Shown piece after piece: positions 1-12,535 of a DNA stretch of 64,000 nucleotides. Each line of letters starts with the position of its first letter. Positions within the stretch are counted from its first letter, which is position 1. The notes beneath the pieces are model-generated. The model worked only from the letters and a program-made list of their open reading frames with translations, searched no databases and was not told the DNA's origin. The DNA is from Lichenostomus cassidix (Eukaryota > Chordata > Aves > Passeriformes > Meliphagidae): positions 14,075,242 to 14,139,241 of the forward strand of contig CM039192.1 in assembly GCA_008360975.2 (NCBI GenBank), written 5' to 3'. Both the position numbers and the translations under genes were made by a program.

Positions 1-501
1 AAAAACCCACAAACAATCAAAGTCTTTCAGCAATTAGTCCAAATAATAAACTGGAGATCTGAATAAATCTCATCTTTCAAAGAAATTGTCATGTGAGGCT
101 TTTGAGTGTTTTACTGATGGCTTTCTGTTCTGTGTTACCTGTGTAATTTGAGGCCTTTATTCCCTGTGGATTCTGGTCAAGAATTTTCATAAAATTTGAC
201 TATGATCTTTCATGAAGCTAAATATGAATGCATCATTTTAGATTAAAAATAACATGAAAAAATTAAAGATTAAGACAACAAAATAGCATGTATGTACAGG
301 AAGATAGATCTCCTAAAATCTCTCTTATCCTATGCAATAAAATACCCTCACCTAGGACTGCTGGAAGGAGTGAAGAAATGAGAGCCTTTTTTATTATCAC
401 TTTATGTGGCCTGTCCAAAGATAAAATTGCTGATGAGCGTCAGTTCTGAATAATTAATGAAATACACATTTTCCTTAATATTTGCACTGTTTTCTCCATA
501 G
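1..501. other. Noncoding, AT-rich
   Basis: No gene, repeat element or structured motif is seen. The sequence is AT-rich with several ATTAAAAATAAC-like words and ends in the acceptor-like pyrimidine stretch before the exon candidate at 502. Confidence 0.7.
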
Positions 502-606
502 CAAAAATTATTGGGATGCCAAAAATACAGTTTGCTATATTTGTGTTGAGCAACATAATTTCATTTGTCATTGGTGCTGCCCTGGTCATCAGGATCATTT
601 TAGAAG
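502..606 (+). CDS. Exon-like hydrophobic segment, unrecognised
   Basis: An open frame is preceded by a fair splice-acceptor context (TTTGCACTGTTTTCTCCATAG ending at 501) and followed by a weak possible donor, AAG|GTGCAT, at 606/607. The translated segment starts near KIIGMPKIQF and continues through a run of about 20 hydrophobic residues (FVLSNIISFVIGAALVIRII) that would suit one membrane-spanning helix. The frame stays open to 845, but beyond 606 it becomes Ala/Pro-rich and then Lys/Phe-rich over a T-run and looks noncoding. I do not recognise the protein. AT-rich noncoding DNA often yields hydrophobic translations by chance, so this is only a candidate internal exon or a decayed one. Confidence 0.12.
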
Positions 607-1990
607 GTGCATATCCAACTTTCTTTCTTGCAGCAATAGATCTAAATTTGGACTTGATTGCAGGGCTGTGTGCAAGGGCCCCAGCACTGCTACCCAGGCA
701 GGATTTGGTGGTGATGTCACTTTTAAAAAATTATTTTTATTTTTTTAAAATCTGCCAAGGTGTTATCACTAGGAAGCCAAAAGCAAGCACACTCATAACC
801 TTTGATTTTTCGTATCTGGGCTGGGGAGAAAGGGAGAATATCTAAATGTGGATTAAAAAAATCTAGTGTAGAAAAAGTAAATTCTCTAATTGCATGTCAA
901 AGATGGAGAGAGAGGGCTGCTGCCTCACCCTCTGGCTCATGAGCAGCTCTGCTGAGGAGGCAGCCAGGCCACCTGCCTGAGAGCCTGGGAGGAATCGGGT
1001 CAGACAGAGATATTCCTGCTGCTGCTTCCCATCACTTCTCTGTGGAGAACTGTCTAACTCAAATCATTGTTACAGGCACGGATAAAGGGAAAATTTAAAG
1101 GAAATAAATGTGTCAAATCTGTTGCTGATTTCATGCAGTTGAGCTTAAAGCACTGTTGGTTCTCCATTGCCTCTCTTTCACTGGAGATGAATATGGACAG
1201 TGAGCTGAACGAGGAGATGCTCCAAATCACGCTGAGGGTTAATCTCTTACAACCCAAAGAAATTTCCTAAGCTGACCCTCATCTGTGCTTTTGGAAATAA
1301 AGGAATCATTTGGCCCATGCTCTCCCCATTTGCAATTAAGCACGCTGGCAGCTCTCCAGCGGGAGCTCTGTAGGCAGGAATATTTAGCAGCACACAGGAT
1401 ATCATTTCCATACACTGACCCAGGCTGTTGCCAGATGGAGTAGAGGGCTGTGGAGTGAAAGTAAATCCACAAATGTTTCTGTGAGCAAAGGAAACCACTT
1501 CTGATTTGGGGTGGGAATGTGATACAGAGATAAGGAAAGAAACACAGATTTCTTCATCATTTTCGGGGATCGTCTCCCCTTTTGTTTTCATTTGTCTTGT
1601 TTGTTTTCATCTTATCTTGCAAAAGAGACTACAAAGCTCTTGTAAACTGTATTATCTTTCACTTTGTGCCAAGCTCTGAAGTGACATGAGGCAGCAGCTC
1701 GGAGGGCTGCTCTGAGCCCAGCAATGGGGGAGACTTGGGGGAAATTGCAGGTCTTGACAGATTTTGTTGGAAACTCTGCCAGGCTCTTATTCCAGTAATG
1801 CTGCTGGGCAGAGGGGCTGCCAGGCTGGCACAAGCAGTCCACTGCTGCCCTTGTTTCTTGCTCTCCCCCTCACGCCAAGCCCCAGCACAGTCCTCATTGC
1901 AATGCATTGGTTGCTGGGCGTGGAGGTGCAAGGGTGGCTCATGACTGTTCCATCCTCCAGTAAACCAACCTCGTGCTGTGTTTGCTATGC

Positions 1991-2004
1991 TGACAGCTGA
2001 CAGC
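1991..2004. repeat. 7-bp tandem duplication
   Basis: TGACAGC is present twice head to tail. Minor replication-slippage product with no visible function. Confidence 0.8.
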
Positions 2005-2254
2005 TAGCTTGGATTATGAATGTTTTGTAATATTTTGGAGCCTGGATTTGATGGCACAGGTTTTAAAAGTAATGAAGATTTCAAAATAATGAGACGTCAG
2101 CATTTGGCTACCATGGTGAGCGTTGGGGAGGATGGACCTCGGTCTGTGCACCCTGCAGGGTGTTGGTAGCAACAAACTAGGTGGGGGTTTCTTTAAGAAA
2201 TTGGTTTTGTTGCTGAAACTAAAATAACTTCAGATAGATCTCGGTTGCAGAAAG

Positions 2255-2280
2255 ATTACTACATTTCCGTTTGTAGTAAT
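2255..2280. repeat. Perfect 9-bp inverted repeat
   Basis: ATTACTACA at 2255-2263 and its exact complement TGTAGTAAT at 2272-2280 enclose an 8-base loop. It is too short for a microRNA precursor and lies in AT-rich noncoding DNA. Confidence 0.8.
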
Positions 2281-3881
2281 TATTTTTAAAAACTAATTAA
2301 AGCAATCATCCACTCAGGGATTTTTGGGGATGCTTAAGAATTTTCTGGTTTGAGCAGGCTTTTGCTTGTCCAGTTTTAAAAGCATAATTCCTTCTAACTG
2401 CCATGTAGAAAATGTTTTTAAAGCTGAAAGTCAGAGAACATAGTATACATTACCTTCTTACCACAAGTTTCATCTGTGCATTTGTACTTTTGTAAGGTCA
2501 CCAGGCCTTGATCTTGTTTCTGCTAAGCACTGTCTCCTTGCAATAATGAGAGTCTTGCTGTAAGAGGATTTCAGCTGGACAGATGTACCTTAATGTCTTG
2601 CAGCAGGATTTGCTGGTTTATAAGACTGATTCTGGATTATTGTGTTCATGGTTGGAATGTGGCAATACTCAGGTGAAAGGAGCAGTGTTTATGGCAAGGA
2701 AACTTGGATCTGTACAAATGCAGAGATCCTTGTACTACAAGCAAAATAATTAAGTTCAAGTCTATAATTAACTGTTTTTCTCAAACTAGCCTATGCTGTA
2801 CTTCAGAAATAACAAAATATTCCCTAAATCTTTTGGGCATTTCATGTGCTGGCTAATATAATGTATTACACTACTATCAAATCTTGTTGCCTGAATTTTT
2901 ATATTATGGGCTTTTTATCGCTTTTAACTTGGTAGAATCATCCTGTTTGGAATTGAGCCCTACAGGATATAGCTGCTCTGTAGAAACTTCCTGAATGTCT
3001 CATTCACACCTTTTGTTGTTATATCTCAGCCTTACTTTGGCTATTGCTTTCTTGCTGTCATTGTTGTGCATCTCCTGGAACATTAAAGCCTTTTGCTTTA
3101 ATGCTCAGCATTTCAGCAAGATGATGCTTTTTTTGGAAATTAAGCACAGAAGGTATGGGAAAAATCCCAAGAAATATGTAGTTTTCTATTTCAGCAGCAG
3201 TCTTTCAACTTGTGAAAATGCCTACCTTCCTATTGCCTATCACATATATCTGGGGGGGGCTGTTGAATTTTATATTTTTGGTCCCAACTTGACACTTTTC
3301 ATGGGAAGACGCTGACACTGGAGTTGAATGTTGGAGTTGAGTGTAATCCTTTTGTTCTTGCTTCTTAAAGACTCCTTCCTAACGTCTGTAACATTCTTAT
3401 GCTTTTGCAAATGTGCTTGTCTGAAGTATTGCTGCAAATTAATTTCCTTATCTAATTCTTTTTTATTTCCTTCTGAATGCTATTGGGGAATAAAATCAAA
3501 TGTATACAATGTGCACCAAATGGGATTGCCTCTTCCTTTAAGGTCTAGTTATTGTAGACATTTGCTCTTGCTGCGCAGAAAAATAATGTTAACAGCTGCT
3601 TAATCTAGTTAGAAATGCATCTTGCTGTGTATTAAAAATTACTTCCACTTATCTTTTCTAGTGGTATAATTTGTAAAATCACATTTAAAAAACTGAAACA
3701 GCATAAATGCAACCTTGTTCGATCTTTTTATGTGTTAACACACAGAGGGTGAACATTTAAAAGGCCTTTGAGCATATGACAATTAAAATAGACACCTAAG
3801 AAATATCAACCTCCTAGGCACTAGAGTACTCCTAGAAATCTTGCCCAAAGGGCTTATAGTGGTGCTAGATTATTTCAATTT

Positions 3882-3908
3882 AAAAAAAAAAAAAAAAAAA
3901 AAAGAAAA
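3882..3908 (+). repeat. Poly-A tract (22 A)
   Basis: Twenty-two consecutive A residues at 3882-3903 are followed by GAAAAAG. It could be the tail of an old retroposed sequence, but no retrogene or SINE body is recognisable in the bases just upstream and no flanking target-site duplication was seen. It is treated as a simple repeat. Confidence 0.9.
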
Positions 3909-4817
3909 AGAAATAATTCTGCTTCTTTTCAAATGGGATTTGCTATTTCTGGAAACTATTAAATGTTCAGATTGAGGACCCACCCTTTATAAATTAATGC
4001 AGCACAGAAGAGTAATTAAATTTGGTAATCTCATTAAAGCTTTTAATGGAATTGATCATTTCAGAGAGTTTTTCTGGTTATTGGGATTTCTGAACAAAAG
4101 AGTCGCTATTGGATTATTGCTGCTCTTCTCCAGTAGCAGTTTGTTTTCAGCTGCCAGGCGAGACAGTCATTCTGGGCCCTTGATTTGTTTCTGTTGAGGA
4201 TGGGACCAGCATGCAATTCCCCCAGGAGATGAGGAGCTCAGTTGTAGTGTTCTCCCCTAGATTGTTAGCCACTAGTTACATAACTTTTTTCTAAAGCTGA
4301 TTACAAACTTAGATCTATTTTGAAAATGCTTGTTCATTAAAGCAAAAGGTTAGAGCAGTCATTTTTTACTTTTTGTAAATATATTAACATGCAAATTATT
4401 TGTTCAAATCTACCTGATTTGATTCTTCAGTAAAGAATGCCTTCAAAGTTTCAGCAGTATATGGTTACTGTGAAATAAATAATTATTCCCCTTTTTTTTT
4501 TCATTTAGAAACTGTTAAAATTGTACTATTGCAATATCATGATACTGTAGTGCAGCTATAAAATTGCTTTGCAGGGCTTTACTTACTTTTACAGAACTTT
4601 GCTCATTGTTTTCCAATTTAAAACAAAACAAAATGTGAAAAGGCAAGGATAATCCTGAGCAATTCTGTTTATTAGAGTAGTTAATTCCTACACTGTGGAT
4701 GCATATATTTTCATTAGTTGTGTATGCATATATATTTAAACCTATTGCCTTATTTTGATGGCCTCCCCCTCCATGACATTTGTGACTTTTCCTCAGTCTT
4801 TTCCAGCCTGAGAAATC

Positions 4818-4838
4818 CCACTAATTATATATTAGTGG
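4818..4838. repeat. Perfect 8-bp inverted repeat
   Basis: CCACTAAT and ATTAGTGG flank a TATAT loop. Short cruciform-capable sequence in AT-rich noncoding DNA; probably incidental. Confidence 0.75.
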
Positions 4839-6519
4839 AATATTTACTGGTTTTATAGAGAAGTGCACTGTGAAAACTTTTATTGACATAAAATGGCAAT
4901 TAATGTTGGGCAAAAGTTTTTCATTTGTTCCTTACATTTAAAGTGCATCTCCAGAAATAAATGTTGTGGGGTTGATTCAGATCCCAGATTACAGATACCA
5001 TTTATTTTTACTTTCACTGCTGAAAGATTTATTGTAAGCAGTGTTTATGAAAAGATTGATAGGGCCCATTGCAGAACCACTTGAAGGGGAGTCAGGCAGC
5101 TGATCTGCAAGTACCAGCTTCTGGGTTTCTTTGTAAAATAGGAGTGAGGTAAACCAAAGCAGTGAGGACAGAAGGTCCTGCAGGTTTTCAGCTCTTTCTG
5201 TGCTGTGACTGCCAATCTTCTCGAGCCTCATGGAGGAGACAATGAGATGGCAATGCAAATCCTGACTGTGCCTTTTGTGTGCAAAGCAAAGGAGCAGCTG
5301 TGGGCTCTCGTTTGCCTCTGTTAAAACACAGTCTGAGAGATGTATCTGCCAGTCAGCCTGGTGATACCTGCTGGGCTTCCAGGGAAGAGCTGATGGCTCC
5401 TTGTTTGTCTGAGATTCACTGCAGTCAGTGAGAGAAAGGGAAAAAGATGCCACTGACTCTCCAGGGCAAGGAGAGTTCTCACTGCAATTGCTCAAGTAAA
5501 TCCACAGCGTTGGGTCTGAACACTTCTTTGTAAAGAAAGAGTCAGTTTTAATATCATGGACATCTGTTTAATCATTTCTCTACAATCTCAAAATTCCTGG
5601 TAAACTATTTTCAATACCATTACCGTGATTAAAGTGCTAAAATACTCAAGGAGCTACTAAAATGACATTAAACTTAACCTAAGCTTTACTAATTACCAGT
5701 CTTGTTCTTAAGAATGAAGAATATATTAGACTTTGTGGTAATCTCTTTTATCAGGCAATACCATGTACTAGAATCACAAAGGAAAATAATCCTGATTTGA
5801 CAATAAATGAAGCAAAAAAGGAGACAAATTCTTGCAAGATTTCCCCTGACAGCTGATTTTCATGTGAGTCTGGTGACTTCAGAATATTGAAACATGGAAG
5901 GAAGGAGAGTCCACTGGTGAGAATTAGGATTCAGTCTCTTATTCTTTGACCCCCAACAATGCCCAAGGAATAGGATTTCTGTGTGCCTGGGGAAATACAT
6001 AATTCTATCACTAATTCCTTTAAGTGAAACAATTTTTAAAATTTCTGACTTCAGACTGTGTTACAACAGCTGCACTTCCTTGAGGAATGCTGTTTGGTAT
6101 AACTACCGTTTATCATCTTACAACAGAATTTCCTTACATGTAAAGCATTCAAAAATTACTCTGGAGTACTCTGAGTCTAATGAAGACTTATGTCTGTTAT
6201 GAAAGGCTTACCAAGTTTGCCAGCTAAAGACTGGGCACTTGGGAAATCAGATAATGGACTTCATTAAGTTTTCTGAGAGGGTCAAACCAAAATATTTGTT
6301 GTTTGAGGTACTACCACCTCCTCCTACAAATAGATGCGTCTGTTCTGGACCCATGAGCTGCAGGCTGTGCCTTGCCAGCAATGTGAGACCAGGCTGGGTA
6401 GAGGGAATGGTTTAGGTGAAGGTATCTGTAAATATTTTGATGTGCAAGCGATAGTTCCTTTAGTGGCAGTGTAACACAATACCTGTGAGACTGCTTGCTG
6501 TGAGAGTATTGACAAGAGT

Positions 6520-6787
6520 GTGTAGTGATAGGACAGGGCAGGGGAATGGCTTCAAACTGACAGAGAGTAGGTTTAGGTTGGACAGAAGGAAGGAATTCTC
6601 CCCTGTGAGGGTGGGGAGGCCCTGGCAGAGTGACCAGAGAAGCTGTGGCTGCCCCTGGGTCCTTGGAAGTGTCCAAGCAGGATGGAGCTCTGAGCAACCT
6701 GGTCTAGTGGAAGGTCCCTGCCCATAAAAGAGGGATTGGAAATAGATGATCTTTAAGGCTCCTTCCAATCCAAACCATTCTATGATC
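6520..6787 (+). mobile_element. CR1 LINE, 5'-truncated 3' end
   Basis: This is the 3' end of a chicken-repeat-1 (CR1) non-LTR retrotransposon in sense orientation. It shows the landmarks of avian CR1 copies in order: an AGTGATAGGACAGGGCAGGG-like start, GGTTTAGGTTGGA near 6569, GTGAGGGTGGGGAGGCCCTG near 6604, AGAAGCTGTGGCTGCCCC near 6638, GAGCAACCTGGTCTAGTGG at 6692-6710, GATCTTTAAGG at 6748-6758 and the terminal CCATTCTATGATC ending at 6787. Nothing upstream of 6520 matches, so the copy is 5'-truncated, as most CR1 insertions are. No usable reverse transcriptase remains, and the minus-strand open frames over it are antisense shadows. It is the strongest single indication that the host is a bird. 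The exact 5' edge is uncertain by tens of bases. Confidence 0.95.
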
Positions 6788-9094
6788 ACGACTGCACACA
6801 AACAGCTCCAGGATTGTGCACTGGCCTGTTACCTGTTTGGCTGTTCATGCTGTGTGCAAGTGCCTCCCATTTGCCTCCTGAACTTGCTTTTGGGATGCTT
6901 TGTGGAGTTCTGCCAGAGAAGAGCAGTCCTACAGGGGTGCAGATGTGGGCTTACATACTGGGAAGCATAATGTCATTGTTTGTGATTGATCATGCAGCAG
7001 GCTTGTGTCCAAGAAAGGGCTTTGGGGTGCTGGGAGCAGCCTCTAGGTGAGCTGTGGGTAGCTCTGTGCATTACCTGGTCAGAGTATTTAGTTGTTTTCA
7101 AGTCCATTTTGAAATGCAAAGTGAATAGAAACTATTCTTCAGTAGCATTAATTAATGAACCATTCTGGTCATGCTGTCAGTCTGCCCCAAATGCTGCATG
7201 TAACACAGAATTAGTGCAAGTTATCCTTTACCCAGGGCCATAATTAGTTGCATTAACTTTAATGTAAGATATTTTCAGATGCTTTTAGACATGGTTGTAA
7301 CGTGTTGTATACGTGAGCATATGATTTCACTGAAGTATTTTCCAGGTGGGTTTAATTTGTCTGCTCAAAACTGAATTCAGCTGAAATTGCCTGGAGTCTT
7401 GGTGTTTTAGCATGGAGTCTGAGGTCTGTGAGAGAATTTTGTCTCTTTTAGATAAAGTGAAGTTGTCTTTTCAAGGTGTTTGATAAAATGAAAACCTTCC
7501 TTGATTCTTGAGGTTGTTTCCAGTGCTGCAATTCTAAATTTGGTATTTAACACCAGAAATCTTTAAAGAGAATGGGGAGCAGGTGATTCTTCCTTAATCC
7601 CTTGCTGTAGAGGGGATATTTCCAACACCAGAGAGCACCTGCTCCTCCTGCCAAGGAGTGTGTGCACATTTGTGCACCCTCTGATCACCACTGGGCCATC
7701 CTTGTTCTCAAAAACCACCTGTTGGTCTGGAGTGAGACTGGGGACCTGTAAAAGTCGCACATTTTTCAGAACAAATCAGGCTTTGTTACACTTAACAGCT
7801 TTAGTGTCTGTGTGTTGATTAAACTGCACATTGTTTTTATGACGAAATCTCTTTGCGTATAGCTTAGAGTGGAAACTTGACATCGTGGCTTTAATGGTGC
7901 CAAAATAAATGTCTGGTAAATTAGCACAAGTAAGTGGTGTTGTGGTTTACTGTCTATGGGGAAAATTAGTTTTCACTTGAAAATGTTGGAGCTAGCAAAT
8001 TGGGAATGTTAATTTATCCCTGCTCATGCTCACAGGCTTTTTATTCCCAGGTGTTTAGCACTTGTGAGTGTTTAAGCTCCCTGGTGATTAAAATGCCAGT
8101 CCTGCTTGGCCTCATAATTATTAGTGAGAGTGAGAGTTTCCCCAGTGCAGCCCCATGTGGGTATTTGAAACCAGGCTGGAGCAGATGCATCTTTGACCTG
8201 CAGGAGGTGGCTCTGGCCCCCTCCTGGTCACCCATCTGGTTTTTCAGATGTGTCCCCACGAGTCAGGGAGGATCCCTTTGGGATGCTCTAGATCTGGGCT
8301 GCAGAGAGCTGTGGGATCTGCCCTGCACTTGGGGTCTGCTGTCTCGTTTGCCCAAAGCCCCAGGTGAAGAAAAACTCCCAGTGCTGTCCCTGCTGATACA
8401 AACCAGTGCTGATTCAAAGATTTCACCTGAGATGTCCCCTCCTTTCTGACCCCACACTTGATGAGTGTTTCTAAAGTCAGAAGTACTGCCTCAAGTACTT
8501 ATGTGGAAACTAAGGCAAGAGCATCAAACCTCTGGGCCAGAAAGCACTTTTTACATTCAGAGCTAGAAATCATAAAGCCCAGGTCATGCCATAACTGATT
8601 TTGTCCGAAGCTAAGAGAAAGAAATAAATCTTGGAAGAAGCTGTTAAGGATTAATTTTGAGAAAGGTCAGCTCCTCAACATTTTCTGGATTCCAGAAGTA
8701 CTTGTTCATTCAGTTGCAATGCTGTTGGCAGTTTAAAATATGGGTTTGGACTTGATGGGGAGGGGGGTAATCTATTAATCAGCACTTCATCATCTACAAC
8801 TGCTTATCTTCTCTTTTCTGTAATTCCTCTTTTTAGTTGGACATCAGCATTGTCTACGTACTTCATATCATCCATCAGGAGGAATGAATGAAGTACACAG
8901 CAATATATCAGTTTGACTAAGCTCAATAAAGCAAAAGAGAGGCAGAAAATTATTGCAATAATCTTAAATCTTTAATGATAGTGGAGTTAAATATATATCA
9001 TTTTCTTTACTCATTACTGTAGTGATAAAGCCCTGCTCTAGTACACAGTCCTAATTTGACATAGAAAGTTTCTTCTTATTCTGTTAGGAAAAAA

Positions 9095-9124
9095 CTTCTT
9101 CTCTCCCCCTCCCCACCCCTTTTG
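9095..9124. repeat. Polypyrimidine tract
   Basis: CTTCTTCTCTCCCCCTCCCC followed by ACCCCTTTT contains a single purine in 30 bases. The complementary strand has three G-runs of four or five, one short of a canonical four-run quadruplex. Confidence 0.85.
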
Positions 9125-10170
9125 TTTTTGTGGGTTTTTTTAAAGTTTTGGGAGAAATTATGTCTGAACTGTTTAATATTACAGTTCCAAAACGTCTTGG
9201 AGAATACTTCTTCTGGACTTCATATTAAAAAATTAACTGAGATTTTAAAGGAATTAACTTCACTCCAACTGCGCCTCTTTCCTGTGTGTTTGACAACCAA
9301 AAAAAAATAGTCTGTTAGGTTTTCAATGAGAGAGATTCAGCTGTTCCAAAGAATGAATGGCACTCATTTTTGTCTTGGTTAAAAATACTTGCAGATGTTT
9401 CATTAATAAACTGTAGTGTCCTGCTATGAGAAGAGATTAAATTTGATGGGAATGCAGGAAATGTTCTTGCTGCTATTTGCATGAAAGTTTTCCCAGCTTT
9501 GGCAGAACTACAGGATGCTCGAGGCTCATTGGACTGGGCTGACAAATGCTCTGAGGATTCTGTGGCTGCCTGGTGAGCTCTGCCCCAGGGCTGCAGGGAA
9601 TGAGCTGAGCTCCCCCAGCACCTCTGCCCTGGGACTAGGGCTGGGATTAGAGTGGACCTTCAAGAAAAACAGTTCTTCCTGTTCTTGATGACATAAGAGG
9701 AGGGAAAATCGGGGCAGACAGGAGGGAAGGATACAGGGATGTGAGAATTGTGATCTGGTGGGGCTGGAGTGGAGCAGAGCTGGCAGAGCTGTGACAGAGC
9801 AGAAGTGAAGGCAGCACAGCAAGAGCCTCTGCAGGATGAGGTGACTGGAGGAGGTCTGTGAACAAGAGCATGTGATAGGGGTGTCTGCCCCCCTAGAACT
9901 GGGGCAAAACCATAGATTTCTCTGCTCTCAGTGTTCAGGGGTTCCCAAGAAGTTTACAGGGGATTTCTAAGTTTATATCCCTTTGCTTGCTTTACACAAT
10001 GCTGTGTGTTCAATTCTGCTTATTAAACTTTGAGCATTTATGTAAGGCTGAGTTAACAAATATTAGAGGGAGCAGAAGAAATAGGTTCAGATTAATTTAT
10101 TGTATTTCTCCATTCCTTTTAGTTTAGGACATCTCTGCAAAGAAACGATACCAAGGTTAAGGTTCTGAGA

Positions 10171-10189
10171 CTTGACTTTGCAAGTCAAG
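10171..10189. repeat. Perfect 8-bp hairpin, 3-base loop
   Basis: CTTGACTT, TGC, AAGTCAAG. The arms are exact complements with a tight loop. Nothing nearby (no T-run, no ORF) suggests a terminator or RNA gene. Confidence 0.8.
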
Positions 10190-12282
10190 AGTTGTTGAAA
10201 TTACCTGTACAATGATGGATGGGGCTACACAGCAGCAGCACAGTAATGTTTTGGCAGCCCATTTGCCAAATCTTGCAAGAGGACTGACTCAGAACACACA
10301 CTGCCTCCTTCAGTGAGAAGCTTCCCAGGTTAAGAGTAATCCATGCTGTGAAAAACAAGCTCTTTTGGTGCAGAGGATATAATATAAAGTCATTGCTTTT
10401 AATTAAACTGTTCTGAGTGAGACTGAACTTTGCAACTTCAAAGCATGTGTAATTGATGGGTTTATTGCTTCATACATATCTCCATAGTCCCAAGAATTCT
10501 GCTCACGTTTTGGGTAAGTGGTGGTCATGAAAGCAATTTATGGATTAACATGGATTAAAGGGAGGTTCTTTCAAAGGAGTATTTCAGCAGTAAGAATGAT
10601 AGGCCTAAATGGCACTTGTTGTAAAGTTTCTAAAAACTGCACTTGCTGCTGTGGACTAGACTTATAATCAAAGCTCTGATTTAAATTTTCCTTAATAACT
10701 TTATGTTATAACTTTTCCTTTCTGTGCCCTCTAAATTACTTTGTCTATTCTAGATAAATGGATCTCATCAAGAGTGAAAAGGACATCTTTTGTGAAGCAT
10801 CAAATCTTTCTTGCTGGAATCTAGATTTATTAACTTCACATTATGAATTTAATAAATGTTGGCCCTCTCTCCCTTCAGAGGCCTTTAAAGAGTGAATGGA
10901 CTGAACACTTAAAGGTTTAGGACATTTATATGTAATGAGGAGTCCTTAAAAATGAATTGCATCTTTATCCTTCGGGACTGACACCTTATGTTTGGGAAAA
11001 GCACCTTTTAAAGAGTTTGTTGTTGGTCATCTTGCTCTTCTTTGTTATTTGAGGAAATCCATCTGGGGCCTCCTAATCTGTTCTCTCAGACATTCTGTGT
11101 GTAGTTAGATGTTCAACTCCTTGCTTCAGGCTCCAAATGGAGAATTAATGACATGAATAGTTTTTAAAGCACCAGTCTAAACATAATTGTACAAGAATGT
11201 GTTCCTGAGATTGCAACTCTGAGCTGTACAGTAACTTAGAGCTATCATTCCCCAGAGAAACCTCCCAGCAGTATGAAAGGATGAACAGCAATCCAGCAGC
11301 CCAGACTGTGGGTGTAGTGCAGGTACACACAGGATAGGAAGGAGAATGGCAGAAACACTGAAATAGAGATTTCAGAGGAAATATCATCCCTGTGGGCTCC
11401 TGAAGATGCCTCAGGAAAAACTGGGTGATGTTCTTTTTAGGTGCTGGAGATGTCTGCTGATGACAGCTATGATTCCAGAAAAAGACAAGCTTTCAAGTAT
11501 TATCTGTAGTTATTCAGCCTATAGAACATTATTCCTTACATATGCAAACTATCCTCAAGCATAACTGGTTTTTATTTAGAACATTTAGGATGTGCTACAA
11601 ACATTTTGACCCAAGAATTACATTTATTCCTCACAAATGCATAAGTATCTATATGAAAAAACCTCAAAAATCTGGAAATATTAATATTCTATTTGTTGAA
11701 GAGATACAATTTCAGCTAAAGCAACGTACCTTTGATTTGCATGAATAAGAACTCTTTTTTCCTCTGTGACTGTTCTTTTGAAGGAATCCAACCAAAGTAC
11801 TTGTGACTTTTCCTGAAAGCTATAGTTAGTGCTAATTTATCTAAAAGTATGTAACAAAGAATATTTTATCCAGCTGTAAGTATGTGATGATGAATTAGTG
11901 GGAATATATAGCCATTTGTTATGCTTATGTAGCAGCTCATAGCTGTAATAATCCTGGATCACTTCACTCTTCTCTGTGAATTAGGCAATATTAATATCCA
12001 TTTTTGTCAGTGGGGATTGAGAGACAGAGAGCAAGAGAGCTCTTACCATCTGCTCTCAATGGAGGCTTAACCTCCCATCTCTCTCCACCCATGCAGATAA
12101 ACTTCTTAGAAAACTTTAAAGATACTTTCTTTTTAAAGTTCACATATCTCTAGGAGCACATTGTCACAGTTTTGAACTTTTGAACAGAATACCTTTGTTT
12201 TGAATCACACCTAGAGGAAAGGCAGAACAAGTGTGCTACAAGGTCTCCCAGACAATTTCCATAATTTCAGCCTAAGGGAAAC

Positions 12283-12535
12283 ATAGAATCACAGAATAGT
12301 TTTGATTGGAAGGGACCTTAAAGGTCATCTCATTCCATCCCCCCTTGCCATGGGCAGGGACACTTTTCACTATCCCAGGTTGCTCCAAGTCCCACACAGC
12401 CTGGCCTTGGACACTTCCAGAGATGGGGCAGCCACAGCTTCTCTGGGAACCTGTGCCAGGACCTCACCACCTTCACAGGGAAGGATTTCTTCCTGACACC
12501 TAATCTAAATCTAACCTGCTGCTTTGAAACCATTC
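12283..12535 (-). mobile_element. CR1 LINE, 5'-truncated 3' end (antisense)
   Basis: This is a CR1 3' end in reverse orientation. Read on the plus strand it opens with ATAGAATCACAGAATAG, the complement of the CR1 terminal repeat, followed by TTGGAAGGGACCTTAAAGGTC near 12305, CCATGGGCAGGGACACTTT near 12347, GTTGCTCCAAGTCCCACAC, CTTCTCTGGGAACCTGTGCCAGG near 12438 and CACAGGGAAGGATTTCTTCCTGA near 12473. Similarity fades by about 12535. It lies about 5.5 kb from the sense copy at 6520-6787 and covers much the same part of the element, so the two form an inverted pair. Frames through it are broken and it encodes nothing. Confidence 0.95.

Larger units (their letters stand above)
607..6519. other. 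Noncoding stretch, no gene supported
   Basis: AT-rich sequence with GC-richer islets at about 890-1010 and 1680-1950. The longest frame is 168 codons (minus, 5495-4989), starting at TTG. Its translation is Ser/Leu-rich with no domain and is best explained as chance. An eight-G run is at about 3252-3259. No CR1 body, tRNA or promoter-like CpG cluster is visible. Confidence 0.7.
6788..12282. other. Noncoding stretch between two CR1 copies
   Basis: No coding region is supported. The frame at 8000-8449 (+) has 149 codons, is rich in Cys, Trp and Pro and has no recognisable domain. A GC-richer, purine-rich islet occurs at about 9540-9890 and could be a very old unrecognised repeat. The remainder is AT-rich. 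Confidence 0.7.

Noticed and set aside
4989..5495. 168-codon minus-strand open frame
   Set aside because: Starts at TTG; Ser/Leu-rich translation without domain, membrane or repeat pattern.
9095..9124. G-quadruplex candidate on the minus strand
   Set aside because: Only three G-runs of three or more, not the four needed for a canonical quadruplex. The same applies to G-rich stretches near 18877, 41849 and 59600.
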